Origin: a halophilic archaeon SHRA6
GTDB lineage: Archaea > Halobacteriota > Halobacteria > Halobacteriales > Haloferacaceae
Direction: 5' to 3'
NCBI GenBank assembly: GCA_005239175.1
Contig: SOPS01000001.1
Span: 372,001-436,000 of the forward strand
DNA: 64,000 bases
Below, one piece after another: positions 52,813 through 60,761 of this stretch. The stretch's first letter is position 1. Each line of letters begins with the position of its first letter. The translations under genes were made by a program, and so were the position numbers. The notes under the pieces were generated by a model. The model saw nothing but the letters and a program-made list of their open reading frames with translations, made no database searches and was not told the origin of the DNA.

Positions 52813-53091
52813 ATGGGAACAAAAACAATCGGCGTTCGAGAAGAGGTGTACGAACGGCTGAGAGCTCGAAAGCGCCCTGATGAGAGCTTTACCGATCTCG
52901 TCGATCGACTGTTGGATGAGACGACTGTCGAGTGGCGTGATGGGTTCGGAACGCTTCCGAAAGCGGACGCAGATGAACTCGAACAACTCGCAGATCGCTC
53001 ACGGAGCCGAACAAGTACCGCTCTCAGCGATCGCCAACGTGAGGCAGTAACAGATCTAACTGAAGTACAATCGGACGATGAAACTGCTTGA
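52813..53091 (+). CDS. vapB: VapB-type antitoxin
   Basis: Encodes 92 residues. The N-terminus MGTKTIGVREEVYERLRAR with SFTDLVDRLLDET is a ribbon-helix-helix or related antitoxin DNA-binding domain. The C-terminal half is charged and would bind the toxin. The ATG at 52813 is chosen over one at 52786 because of the TATA and palindrome positions. The gene overlaps vapC by 14 bases, as usual for these pairs. It is intact. Confidence 0.85.
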   Translation: MGTKTIGVREEVYERLRARKRPDESFTDLVDRLLDETTVEWRDGFGTLPKADADELEQLADRSRSRTSTALSDRQREAVTDLTEVQSDDETA

Positions 53092-53479
53092 TACGACCTT
53101 CCTCATCCACTATTGGGGTGGTCGAGAGTCAGTAAAGACATATCTTGAAACTCACGAACGCTGTGAGTTCGTCACGACGACGATCAACATCAAAGAAATC
53201 GCCGTTGGACGAGCACTGCAAGACGCGCTTGACCCATTTGAGATTCGATCGACATTCGATTGGCTGACGATATGCCCGTTTACTGCAGAGCACGCGTTCA
53301 TCGCCGGAGAGTTAGAGAGGTCTCTCCACCAAAACGAATCAATTAACCAAGACAAAATTAACGCACTTGCCGGTGATGTTTTGATCGCTGCTGTCGCGAA
53401 AGAGATGGATGCAACCGTGGTAACGCAGAACGTTGATGATTTTGCAACCTTTGACGGCGTTTCTGTTGAAACGTATTGA
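53078..53479 (+). CDS. vapC: VapC-type PIN-domain toxin
   Basis: Encodes 133 residues. PIN-domain acids are visible in MKLLDTTFLIHYW (Asp5), in TINIKEIAVGRAL (Glu), in LAGDVLIAAVA (Asp) and in TQNVDDFATF (Asp pair). The family cleaves RNA, often initiator tRNA. The gene is full length with all acids present, in contrast to the damaged toxin genes elsewhere in the window. It is translationally coupled to vapB. Confidence 0.88.
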   Translation: MKLLDTTFLIHYWGGRESVKTYLETHERCEFVTTTINIKEIAVGRALQDALDPFEIRSTFDWLTICPFTAEHAFIAGELERSLHQNESINQDKINALAGDVLIAAVAKEMDATVVTQNVDDFATFDGVSVETY

Positions 53480-53517
53480 GGACAACGGTCTATTGGTTCG
53501 CACTTGTTCAATAGGAT

Positions 53518-54000
53518 TCAATTGTTACGGGCGATCGCCCAACACCCCGCCGCGATCACCGCAGCAACGGCCGCCGGCCACCGATCGCTCGAGAGATACA
53601 GCCCGTCGATCGCGAACCGCTGCGCCGTGAGCGGCCACCACAGCGGGGCCATGTAGCCCGAGGGCTTGAACAGCAAGGCGTCGAGGACAAGATGTGAGCC
53701 CGCACCGATCGCCAATAGGGCGACGACTCGGCGGCGATACGCAGCGTCGGTAAGGATGACACCGATCGCGATCGAGATCGCTGCGCCGCCGAGGGTGTGG
53801 ATGCCGCTCCACTCGAAGGGGACCGAGAGTGCGGCCGCGACAACCTCACTGGGAACGACGAGCTGGATTTTGGTTATATCGGGGATGAACGCCCCCATCA
53901 TACAGACGGTCACGTACTGTGGTGTCACCCACTCATAGCGAAGCGACAGCAGTGTCCCGAGGCTGTAGCCGACGAGCGCGTGGGTGAGTAGATCAACCAT
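53518..54000 (-). CDS. YdjM/DUF457-type membrane-bound metal-dependent hydrolase
   Basis: Encodes 160 residues with four hydrophobic segments. The conserved polar residues are DLLTHALVGYSLG near the start, GAFIPDITK in the first loop and SHLVLDALLFKPSG later; the His and Asp residues are the presumed metal ligands. The family (LexA-binding inner membrane-associated hydrolase) has poorly known function. The gene follows the OB-fold gene with a one-base overlap (TAATG), so they form an operon. Confidence 0.82.
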   Translation of the reverse strand: MVDLLTHALVGYSLGTLLSLRYEWVTPQYVTVCMMGAFIPDITKIQLVVPSEVVAAALSVPFEWSGIHTLGGAAISIAIGVILTDAAYRRRVVALLAIGAGSHLVLDALLFKPSGYMAPLWWPLTAQRFAIDGLYLSSDRWPAAVAAVIAAGCWAIARNN

Positions 54001-54506
54001 TAGCGATCGCCTCCTGACCGATCACCGCGCTCGTTCGCGCGTGGTCGAAATCCTCCTGTCGATCGATCGAGTTGCCAGCCACGGAGGAACCGACTGAGCA
54101 CCCACAGGCCGGCGATCGCCGAGACAGCGTACATGTAGTACAGTTCCCACGGCTCCCGGGCGTAGTTGCCCGTTGCGCGAATCGTCCGCTCGTCGGTGAG
54201 CGTGCCGTGGACGACGATCTCGTCGCCGATCGACACCGCACTGCCGACGTTCGTGATGGTGAGTTCGATCGGGTCCTCGAACGTCGGGTCAGCCTCGATC
54301 ACGAGCGGGTCGGTACTGACGACCCTCCCGCCGATCGTGACGCGATCGCCGGTAGCGACATCGCCGGCGATGAGATCGTCTTCGTTTGGGAAGTCGTTTC
54401 GCGTGGGATCGGGCGTGAGCGTTGCCCCCGCTGCGACGAGCGTTCCAAAGAGGATGAGACCGCAGATGAGGAGGGCCGTGAGTCGCGCCGATCGAGTGTC
54501 GATCAT
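54000..54506 (-). CDS. membrane-anchored OB-fold protein
   Basis: Encodes 168 residues. An N-terminal signal anchor (about 8-30), an OB-fold-like barrel (about 45-118: AGDVATGDRVTIGGRVVSTD, IELTITNVGSAVSIGDEIVV, GTLTDERTIRA) and a second helix (YMYAVSAIAGLWVLSRF) before a basic tail. The barrel lies outside the membrane. Similar small OB proteins occur in haloarchaea without known function. Operon with the hydrolase gene. Confidence 0.75.
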   Translation of the reverse strand: MIDTRSARLTALLICGLILFGTLVAAGATLTPDPTRNDFPNEDDLIAGDVATGDRVTIGGRVVSTDPLVIEADPTFEDPIELTITNVGSAVSIGDEIVVHGTLTDERTIRATGNYAREPWELYYMYAVSAIAGLWVLSRFLRGWQLDRSTGGFRPRANERGDRSGGDR

Positions 54507-54690
54507 CTGGCTAGAAGGGCGATCGGGGAGTGCATCAAGCGTTTCGCTTCCAGTCTGAGCAGCGGTACTGGCGATCGAGATACCACGCGGGGTGGTGTGA
54601 GGATCGATCGACTCACTTTATCAGATTTCAAGACGAATACGCTGAGGCTTGAGCTCTGTCTCTTACCCGCAAATTGAGTCGGTATCGTGA

Positions 54691-55128
54691 GAGAACGAGA
54701 TCGATGACCAGGACGTGATCGTGTTCGAGGACTTGACCGATATCCGTGAGCGGCTGCCACAGGCGAAGTGGCACCACATCTGGGCATTTCGTCGATTGGT
54801 TGAGTATGTTGAATATAAAGCACCAGAACGGGAGGTGTCGGTCAAACAGGTTGAGCCGAACAACACGTCACAACGCTGTTCACGGACAGACTGTGGGTTC
54901 ACACATGAAAATAACAGAGATGGTGAACAGTTTTGTTGCCTGAAATGTGGGTATGAGGTGAATGCGGATTATAACGCAGCGAAGAACGTCGGGATACGGT
55001 ACGCTCGAAAAGAGCATCACAGACTCCGTTCGTCGCCCACGTCGGCGAGCGGAGACGCACCAGTAGACGTGCGTGTGAATGGTGGGGTGTTGAACGGCGA
55101 CAGGTACCAGCCTATTGCTGGGGACTGA
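54691..55128 (+). pseudogene. tnpB (IS605 OrfB) remnant, C-terminal part
   Basis: A stop at 54688-54690 precedes the frame [20 protein letters not shown], which carries the second RuvC motif (Glu in VFEDL), the zinc ribbon CSRTDCGF...[10 protein letters not shown] and the third RuvC Asp in [11 protein letters not shown]. Only about 145 of the usual 400-450 residues remain. A few bases upstream (from about 54674) LSRYRE, a typical TnpB segment, appears in another frame, so a deletion plus frameshift removed the rest. It is a different lineage from the 22-kb element. Confidence 0.85.
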
Positions 55129-55210
55129 TTGCCGGGAGTCCACACCAAAGCCCTACCCTCAAGGACCGAGGCGCACAGCGCCGAGGGAGTAGGGTGGGGT
55201 AGTTTACTCG
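55129..55210 (+). mobile_element. right end of the truncated IS605-group element
   Basis: After the tnpB stop a composite hairpin lies at 55151-55194: outer arms CCCTAC and GTAGGG enclose CGAGGCGCACAGCGCCGAGG, itself partly self-complementary (GGCGC/GCGCC). It is followed by TGGGGTAGTTTAC, probably the element end near 55207. This hairpin would also be the scaffold of the element's guide RNA. The left end is missing. Confidence 0.65.
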
Positions 55211-55605
55211 TTGCGTGTGATTTCGGCCAGTTGGCCGTCGGTGAACTTCGCTTCGAGACTCACGTAGTCACCATCGATCGTTCGATGGAACTCAAATATC
55301 CCGTGATACTCCATATCTGCCCATCCCAGGTGTATCTTCCTCATACTCCCTGCCATTTCCCTCATTGGACTTTCAAATCCGCCGATTGCTTCGTCGTAGT
55401 GCGGCCGCTCCTCTTCGGGCACGTGCTCATACTCGGCTTCTTCCTTGAATAAGCGTCCAGCTGCCGTTATTTTGTAGTTCTCCATCATCGGATAATCACG
55501 AGTGATCGATTTCGTCTGCCACGTGACCTCTAACGGGTTGGTACCGATGTCAGGGAACTCGATATCAAGACCGTCTTCGAACGTGAGGTGATCGAACAGT
55601 CCCAT
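55204..55605 (-). CDS. uncharacterised protein, second gene of a small pair
   Basis: Encodes 133 residues from the ATG at 55605 (MGLFDHLTFEDGLDIEFPDI). It is acidic and soluble with no membrane segment. The sequence is beta-rich (EVTWQTKSITRDYPMMENYK, GIFEFHRTIDGDYVSLEAKF), suggesting a small fold resembling immunity or phage accessory proteins, but no family is recognised. The end touches the right end of the IS remnant. It is coupled to the upstream zinc-ribbon gene (ATG one base after its stop). Confidence 0.6.
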   Translation of the reverse strand: MGLFDHLTFEDGLDIEFPDIGTNPLEVTWQTKSITRDYPMMENYKITAAGRLFKEEAEYEHVPEEERPHYDEAIGGFESPMREMAGSMRKIHLGWADMEYHGIFEFHRTIDGDYVSLEAKFTDGQLAEITRNE

Positions 55606-55606
55606 A

Positions 55607-55825
55607 TTATTTTGTCTCCTCCGCGTGTGTACAGTGGTCTGTTCCGTCAGGGAATACGGCCTGATCAGGCCGATCGAGTAAGCGCAGGATCGTCTGCAGG
55701 AGTTCCTTCGAATGGGCATGGTCAGTAGCCAACTCGAAGGCGAGAGTCTCATCACCACAAACCGGACACTCGATTTGTTCGTTCACGTCTGCTTCTAACG
55801 CTGTTTTGACGATTTCTCTGTCCAT
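55607..55825 (-). CDS. small zinc-ribbon-like protein, first gene of a small pair
   Basis: Encodes 72 residues. A CPVCGDE knuckle at about residue 19, with DHCTHAEE at the C-terminus, could form a zinc site; the middle HSKELLQTILRLL is helical. Start MDREIVKTALEADVNEQIE is clear, and TGAGTTACCTCC-like sequence upstream includes a Shine-Dalgarno (GGAGGTAA). No family is recognised. Likely an accessory-region gene acting with the following one. Confidence 0.6.
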   Translation of the reverse strand: MDREIVKTALEADVNEQIECPVCGDETLAFELATDHAHSKELLQTILRLLDRPDQAVFPDGTDHCTHAEETK

Positions 55826-56054
55826 GAGTTACCTCCAAACACCCCCACCGGAACATCCCCTCGATCAGGTAGTGGAGAGATCTGGGGAGGAGCCGGTGAT
55901 ACGGGCCATCTTGTGGTCCGCATCTACGGTTGTATCCTATTTGAGAACTACGGCGGCATGCTAATCTGTGTCGCTAGTTGGTTGATCTTCCTCGCGAACA
56001 ATCGAGCCGGATACGACAGTATACGTGACCGCATGCTCGGTCAGAACCGATCGG

Positions 56055-56585
56055 TTAGATCAATCGCATCGAATCGCCGGAATCATCTCCAATGACATCG
56101 GCTAAGCCATAAACAGCGATCGCATTCGCGTACCCCTGTGCTTGGACTGCGTTCTGGATACCTTTTCTGGCTGGCTTATCATCTGTCAGCACGACAACCT
56201 CCACCGTTTCGCGGTCTCTGATGTACTGGATGGCCAACCCAGCGAGAATCGTATCGGTTTTTTCGACCTCGTGTTCGGCCTGATTGGTTTCGTTCGCGAT
56301 GGTTCGTCTGGCTATATCGCTCGCGACGACAGCGTCGCCATCCGTCGGTGATGGAGCATCGATGATTTCGGCCCAGCCTTCGTCGAGTGCCGTCCGGACC
56401 CGGTCTGTCTCTGGGCCACCGAGTTCGCCGATCACGCGTTGAGGAAGTTTGCAGACGACGCCGGCGTTCTGGATTGCGCTCCGAAATTGACTGTATTGTG
56501 GATTCGACGGGTGCCCGATCGCATAAAAGATGTTTGCGTCAACGAGGACGTCCCGGTCGGCCGATAATGGTGTATCACGACCCAT
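56055..56585 (-). CDS. PIN-domain protein
   Basis: Encodes 176 residues. The first PIN acid is in DVLVDANIFYAIG, the second in RVIGELGG, the third in EKTDTILAGLAIQYI, and the last in VVLTDDKPARKGI. This is the order of metal-binding acids in PIN nucleases. It is longer than typical VapC. It follows the HTH gene on the same strand after nine bases, suggesting a two-gene unit in which the HTH protein controls or neutralises the nuclease. Confidence 0.8.
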   Translation of the reverse strand: MGRDTPLSADRDVLVDANIFYAIGHPSNPQYSQFRSAIQNAGVVCKLPQRVIGELGGPETDRVRTALDEGWAEIIDAPSPTDGDAVVASDIARRTIANETNQAEHEVEKTDTILAGLAIQYIRDRETVEVVVLTDDKPARKGIQNAVQAQGYANAIAVYGLADVIGDDSGDSMRLI

Positions 56586-56594
56586 CGAACAAAC

Positions 56595-57296
56595 TCACCG
56601 GTCAGACGAGGGAGTCGGAGCGCGATCATTCTCGTCGAGAGCAGGGACATCCATCTTGTCGTGCACATCTGGGAAGAGGTGCTCAAAGAACGGATCGTGC
56701 TCTCGACCGACGACCAGTGCCGGCGTGAGCGCGTAGATGATCATCATCGCTTCTGTCTCGCGGACGCCGATGTCGCTGGCGACCATTCGCTGGGTTGTCT
56801 GTCCGGAGAAGTGGAGCCCAGCGCCCCGTAATGCAGCGATGAGCTTCCCGATTCCGTAGCGATCGATAAAGTACTCGACGTCCTCGTCGATGTCTTGGAG
56901 AGCGAGGGCGTGAAGCACGGTCGGCGTAATGACGATCGGTGCGTACTGCTCGACAATGATGATCGGATCCGCTGTCAGTTGCTGAGGACGCGTCGAGTCA
57001 TCGCGGTCCACGAGGCCGAGATCCACAAGCTGATCGACATACTCGTAGGTGGTCGATTTTGAAAGCTCAAGCGCCTCCATGATTTCCGGCGGAGCAACTG
57101 GGCCCCAATAACAAACGTAAACGTAGACCCGGGCCAATGCCGGGTGGTTGAGTAATTGGATGACAGTTTCGAGCCTGGGAGCGTTCTGTGCCAGCGTCTC
57201 TGGCTTGAGCGCCTCTTCGTCCATGACATCCAATGGGGGCGGGTCCAGCGCGTCGATCCCGCCATCGGGACGGACATGGTCGTAATCAGCGGTCAT
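56595..57296 (-). CDS. winged-helix transcriptional regulator, partner of a PIN protein
   Basis: Encodes 233 residues. Residues about 45-100 form a winged helix: HPALARVYVYVCYWGPVAPP, then EIMEALELSKSTTYEYVDQL, then VDLGLVDRDDSTRPQQLTAD. The C-terminal part (about 110-215) is an all-helical domain without recognised motif. A role as regulator of itself and the downstream PIN gene is inferred from arrangement. The start at 57296 is the first ATG in frame, with AT-rich sequence before it. Confidence 0.75.
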   Translation of the reverse strand: MTADYDHVRPDGGIDALDPPPLDVMDEEALKPETLAQNAPRLETVIQLLNHPALARVYVYVCYWGPVAPPEIMEALELSKSTTYEYVDQLVDLGLVDRDDSTRPQQLTADPIIIVEQYAPIVITPTVLHALALQDIDEDVEYFIDRYGIGKLIAALRGAGLHFSGQTTQRMVASDIGVRETEAMMIIYALTPALVVGREHDPFFEHLFPDVHDKMDVPALDENDRAPTPSSDR

Positions 57297-57535
57297 ATTC
57301 AGTAGTTCGAAGTCTATGAACTTTAGACTAATGATGGCGATCGATACTCTCGGTGGTGAGGTGTCTGCTTGATTTGATCAGTTGTCTTCGCGCGATCGGC
57401 TCACTTCCCAACGATCGAGTGAATCCGTTTCTCGATAGAGACAACTCGAATCTGGCAACGGCATACGCTCGAGGCTTTCGCCTCAAAATTCAGTAACCGT
57501 CACTTTGACCTCAACACCCCAACAACCGACACTGC

Positions 57536-58243
57536 ATGCAGGCACTCGTCCCAGCGGCTGGTCGCGGGAGCCGGCTCGCACCGCTCACAGACGATCGACC
57601 GAAGGGCCTCGTCGAGGTCGCCGGGCGGCCGTTGCTGACATATGTCTTCGATACAGCAATCGACGCCGGAGCAGAATCGATCGTAGTCGTCATCGGGTAC
57701 AAAGGCGCCCAGATCAGAGACACATTTGGCGAGACGTACCGCGGAGTTCCGCTTACCTATGTGACCCAAGACGATCGGCTCGGGCTTGGCCATGCAGTAC
57801 TGCAGGCACGACGAGTGATTGAGGGCCCGATCCTGCTTTTGAACGGCGACAATGTGTTTGCCGACGGGGTGAAACGGGCGATCGATCGGTTTGCTGTGGC
57901 GGACGTTGATGCGGTTCTTGGGGTTGAAGAGGTGTCTGAATCGGTTGCGCAAACGACGGGCGTGCTCGAAACTGTCGACGGGACCGTGGTCGATATCGTC
58001 GAAAAGCCAGACGACCCGGCGTCGCGGTTGGTGACGACGGGCTGTTACGTGCTGCCGCCGGAGATCGTACACGCCTGTGCGTTGCTCCAACCGACCGCAG
58101 AGGGTGAGTACCAACTAAGTGAGGCGGTTGGGTTGTTGGCGCACGCCGGCTATAGAATCGAGACAGTGTCTCTCGGGTCACGGGTGAACGTCAACCGACC
58201 CCCGGATGTCGATCGGGCTGAAGCGATCCTTCGTGATGCGTGA
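57536..58243 (+). CDS. sugar nucleotidylyltransferase, AglF-like
   Basis: Encodes 235 residues. The signature is MQALVPAAGRGSRLAPLTDD with RPKGLVEVAGRPLL; the metal site is LLNGDNVF; the sugar-binding part includes EKPDDPASRLVTTGCYVLPP and GEYQLSEAVGLLA. It resembles AglF of Haloferax (glucose-1-phosphate uridylyltransferase in N-glycosylation), except for PAAGRGS in place of LAAGKGT and a divergent end (GSRVNVNRPPD). It likely makes a UDP- or dTDP-sugar for surface glycans. Confidence 0.82.
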   Translation: MQALVPAAGRGSRLAPLTDDRPKGLVEVAGRPLLTYVFDTAIDAGAESIVVVIGYKGAQIRDTFGETYRGVPLTYVTQDDRLGLGHAVLQARRVIEGPILLLNGDNVFADGVKRAIDRFAVADVDAVLGVEEVSESVAQTTGVLETVDGTVVDIVEKPDDPASRLVTTGCYVLPPEIVHACALLQPTAEGEYQLSEAVGLLAHAGYRIETVSLGSRVNVNRPPDVDRAEAILRDA

Positions 58244-58455
58244 CGATCGACTGGTAGTCACGACGGATCGGAGTCAACGGAAACAGAAACAGTCACGCCG
58301 ACCGAAGCCGGTGCTGGCGAGTCCGTAACAGACGATTAGCGCCGGGGCGATCGGTTCTGGGTTACGCAAGCGTAGTTTTCCTCGATTTCGTGACTCCCAG
58401 CAGGGGCGATTTGAAGATAGGCCGATCGTACCCAACACACCCACACATCACCATT

Positions 58456-59838
58456 TCAACTGTTCGCTCCTGGACGAAGCAGATCGGACAACTCGAAGAG
58501 TCGAACGTCCTCACGTGTATCAGCGGTGTTTTTGAGGTCATCAGTGTACCCCGAGCGGCTGAACAAGACGTACAACGTCTCTCCGTCTGGTGGTGCTTTC
58601 GACCATCGGACTTCCGACGCTGTCCGTTCGAGGTTGGCGAGGACGCCTTCGCTCACAGGGTGGGATGTGAACTTACACTCGCCGGCGACGAGGCCCTCAG
58701 CAGTGAGGCCAAGGATATCCAGTTCGTGTTGTTTGAACCACCACTGTCCAACATCTCGGAACCGTCGGTCGATACGGTCTGGGAGTGCGTGCTGGCAGAG
58801 TCGTTCGAACAGCGGACTCACATAATCCGCCAGTTCTGGTGCGACAAGTTCGTCGTACGCGTCCTCGCCGAGGATCCGAAGCTGGTCCTGATGGCCGTAC
58901 ACAAATCGGAACCAAAATCGGAACAGGGGCGCAGCGATGCGATACCGACCGCGTTTCGAGGCCGTCGGTGACGCCGTCACGGGGATATGGCGTTCGACAA
59001 GACGGAGTCGGCGGAGCTTCTGGAGGTACGTACTGAGTGAGCCTGACTCTACGCCGGCCATACCTGCGATCTCGTTCGGGGTGCGTCGCCCGTGGGCGAG
59101 CGCGCGGAGAATGCTAAAGTACGTGTTTGGCTGTCGGAGTTCGGTCCGGAGTAGGAATTCTGGTTCGGAGTATAGCAGCCCGCGCTCCGAGAGAATCTCC
59201 TGTTGGACGTTCGTTCCGAGCGACTGGTCGGGAACGATCGTCTGGAGGTAGTAGGGAGTACCACCGTAGATCGACCATGCCGTGATGGCTGTCTCCGGAT
59301 CGTACTCCGGGAAGAACTGGCGTGCGTCGGGTACGTCGAGGGGTTTGAGGTCGATCGTTGCCGTCCGTCGGCCGTACAGCGGTGCGCTTCCAGAGAGGAC
59401 CTTGTCCTCCATGACACTAATCGACGAGCCGACCAGGATGAGCGTCATACCGGTTTCCTGCAGTTCCATGTCCCAGACGCGTTGGATTCGTGACGGAAGC
59501 GATTCATCTTCCTCAATGAGGAACGGAAACTCGTCGATAACGACGACGGCGTCTTGCTCGCCGAGTGTTTCTAAAAGCACCTCCCAGTCGCGGCGGACGT
59601 TCTGCAACGACGGGAACTGTGCGGTGGCGGTGTCGACGAACTGTTCGAGTTGATTCTGTGCGGTCGACTCGACCGCTTGGTAGTAGACGGTGTCATCGCG
59701 ATCGGCGATGGACTGACGAACGAGCTCGCTCTTGCCGAGGCGACGACGACCGTAGATCACGACGAGGTCTGCCGTCTCGGATTCATAGCAGTCTGTGAGT
59801 TGATCGAGTTCGACGTCCCGATCAACAAAGTGCTCCAT
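58456..59838 (-). CDS. archaeal AAA+ ATPase with DUF234 nuclease-like C-terminus
   Basis: Encodes 460 residues from the ATG at 59838 (MEHFVDRDVELDQL). The P-loop is VVIYGRRRLGKSELV and Walker B is AVVVIDEFPFLIE; sensor region LILVGSSISVMEDKVL. A winged helix (about 255-310, NEIAGMAGVESGSLSTYLQK) follows, then the DUF234 region with HELDILG...VAGECKF, the D-ECK pattern of a PD-(D/E)XK nuclease fold. These ATPases are frequent in archaeal mobile regions; DNA mobility or defence roles are suspected but unknown. Two palindromes lie upstream. Confidence 0.88.
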   Translation of the reverse strand: MEHFVDRDVELDQLTDCYESETADLVVIYGRRRLGKSELVRQSIADRDDTVYYQAVESTAQNQLEQFVDTATAQFPSLQNVRRDWEVLLETLGEQDAVVVIDEFPFLIEEDESLPSRIQRVWDMELQETGMTLILVGSSISVMEDKVLSGSAPLYGRRTATIDLKPLDVPDARQFFPEYDPETAITAWSIYGGTPYYLQTIVPDQSLGTNVQQEILSERGLLYSEPEFLLRTELRQPNTYFSILRALAHGRRTPNEIAGMAGVESGSLSTYLQKLRRLRLVERHIPVTASPTASKRGRYRIAAPLFRFWFRFVYGHQDQLRILGEDAYDELVAPELADYVSPLFERLCQHALPDRIDRRFRDVGQWWFKQHELDILGLTAEGLVAGECKFTSHPVSEGVLANLERTASEVRWSKAPPDGETLYVLFSRSGYTDDLKNTADTREDVRLFELSDLLRPGANS

Positions 59839-59880
59839 ACAGCCAATAGTACCCCGATCCAAATAGAACTCTCGATTTTG

Positions 59881-59910
59881 GAAATCGCGATTTCAGAAAT
59901 CGTAATTTCT
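59881..59910. promoter_or_regulatory. two adjacent palindromes upstream of the ATPase gene
   Basis: GAAATCGCGATTTC (59881-59894) is a perfect 14-base palindrome. AGAAAT-CGTA-ATTTCT (59895-59910) follows at once as an inverted repeat with a four-base centre. Both share GAAAT/ATTTC half-sites. They lie 43-72 bases before the ATG at 59838, a place for a repressor of this gene. The region has no recognised regulator. Confidence 0.55.
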
Positions 59911-60281
59911 ACTTTTGAGTCGGACGTTCATAGAGGGGGATACTCGCCACGAAGCTGACGCATCCGCTCAGGAATTGTCTCGTTGCTTTCTGCGCTGCCT
60001 CGATACTTTGTGAAGGGGCAGCGGTTCGAATGTATAAAAAGCGGTACGGGTTCAATTCTGTATCAAGCTTCGATAATTTCTGTTTGAAGATAGATGGGAG
60101 AATAAAACGAAACACCGACACCAGTATTTCGAGTGTAACTCAAATACTACTCGGGTGCAGCTATAGTTGGTTCCAAGAATACGCGGTCAGACACTACTAT
60201 TTCGAATGTATATCTGTCTGTAAGCCCCTCTATGGACTAGAATAAGGCGTTTACACTCGAAACGGAGGTGTGTCTGCACGA
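59911..60281. other. 371-bp AT-rich gap, no convincing gene
   Basis: Reading frames of 60-71 codons exist on both strands (for example 60030-60245 on the plus strand) but use codons unlike those of neighbouring genes and have no recognised pattern. Short related words with TATTTCGAATGTA and TATTTCGAGTGTAA occur near 60125 and 60200. The composition indicates acquired or decayed DNA. Confidence 0.4.
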
Positions 60282-60383
60282 TCAGAGACTTTTCGCATCG
60301 GTGAAGCTGAGATCATGATCCGAGTACGTTTCGACAGCTAATCATGATGTGGATAAAACACCAGTGTCCACAAATGCGCTCAT
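60282..60383 (-). pseudogene. vapC-type PIN toxin remnant with internal deletion
   Basis: The ATG at 60383 overlaps the antitoxin stop by one base. It begins MSAFVDTGVLSTS, the typical first strand of haloarchaeal VapC with the first PIN Asp, then a stop. The same frame continues LAVETYSDHDLSFTDAKSL and stops again. DHDLSFTDA is the C-terminal PIN segment with catalytic acids. About 90 residues between the two pieces are missing. So the toxin was destroyed by a large internal deletion while its start and coupling to the antitoxin remain. Confidence 0.75.
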
Positions 60384-60655
60384 CAATACAGAATCCCGTC
60401 GATATCCTCCTCATCGGTCTCGACTCCTGAAGCGATCATTCCCTCGTTGAACTGTGCGAGTTCTTCGGCGGACAAACTCACTGCAGTATCCCGGAATGAG
60501 TCAATAAATTCCGATCGGGACGCACAGACTGACTCGACGAGACGCGAGAGTACTTCCTGCTGGGTGACTTTCTTTCCAGTCTTCAGTTTGATCTCAGCCT
60601 GTAGTTCTTCAAGTTTCAACTTTGTTTCCTCGTCCATTTTTACCGCTGTCGGCAT
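60383..60655 (-). CDS. antitoxin of a decayed vapBC-type locus
   Basis: Encodes 90 residues from the ATG at 60655 (MPTAVKMDEETKLKLEELQA). The N-terminal half, with KTGKKVTQQEVLSRLVESV, reads as a ribbon-helix-helix-like DNA-binding region of a common haloarchaeal antitoxin. The C-terminal acidic tail EEDIDGILY is typical for toxin binding. The longer GTG-started frame to 60766 runs into the tandem duplication and is less likely. The gene is intact though its toxin is deleted. Confidence 0.7.
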   Translation of the reverse strand: MPTAVKMDEETKLKLEELQAEIKLKTGKKVTQQEVLSRLVESVCASRSEFIDSFRDTAVSLSAEELAQFNEGMIASGVETDEEDIDGILY

Positions 60656-60761
60656 ACGAAAAGTTGCGTCTAGAACTTGGTTAATATTTCTACAGATGTG
60701 CTGAAGGACACCGCGCATTTCAGAATCAACGCGTGTGATCGGCCACAGCCATTCGTGAGAC

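Noticed and set aside
59909-60245. Small genes of 70 and 71 codons in the AT-rich gap
   Set aside because: Neutral to basic, cysteine- and serine-rich products unlike haloarchaeal proteins; no start signals.
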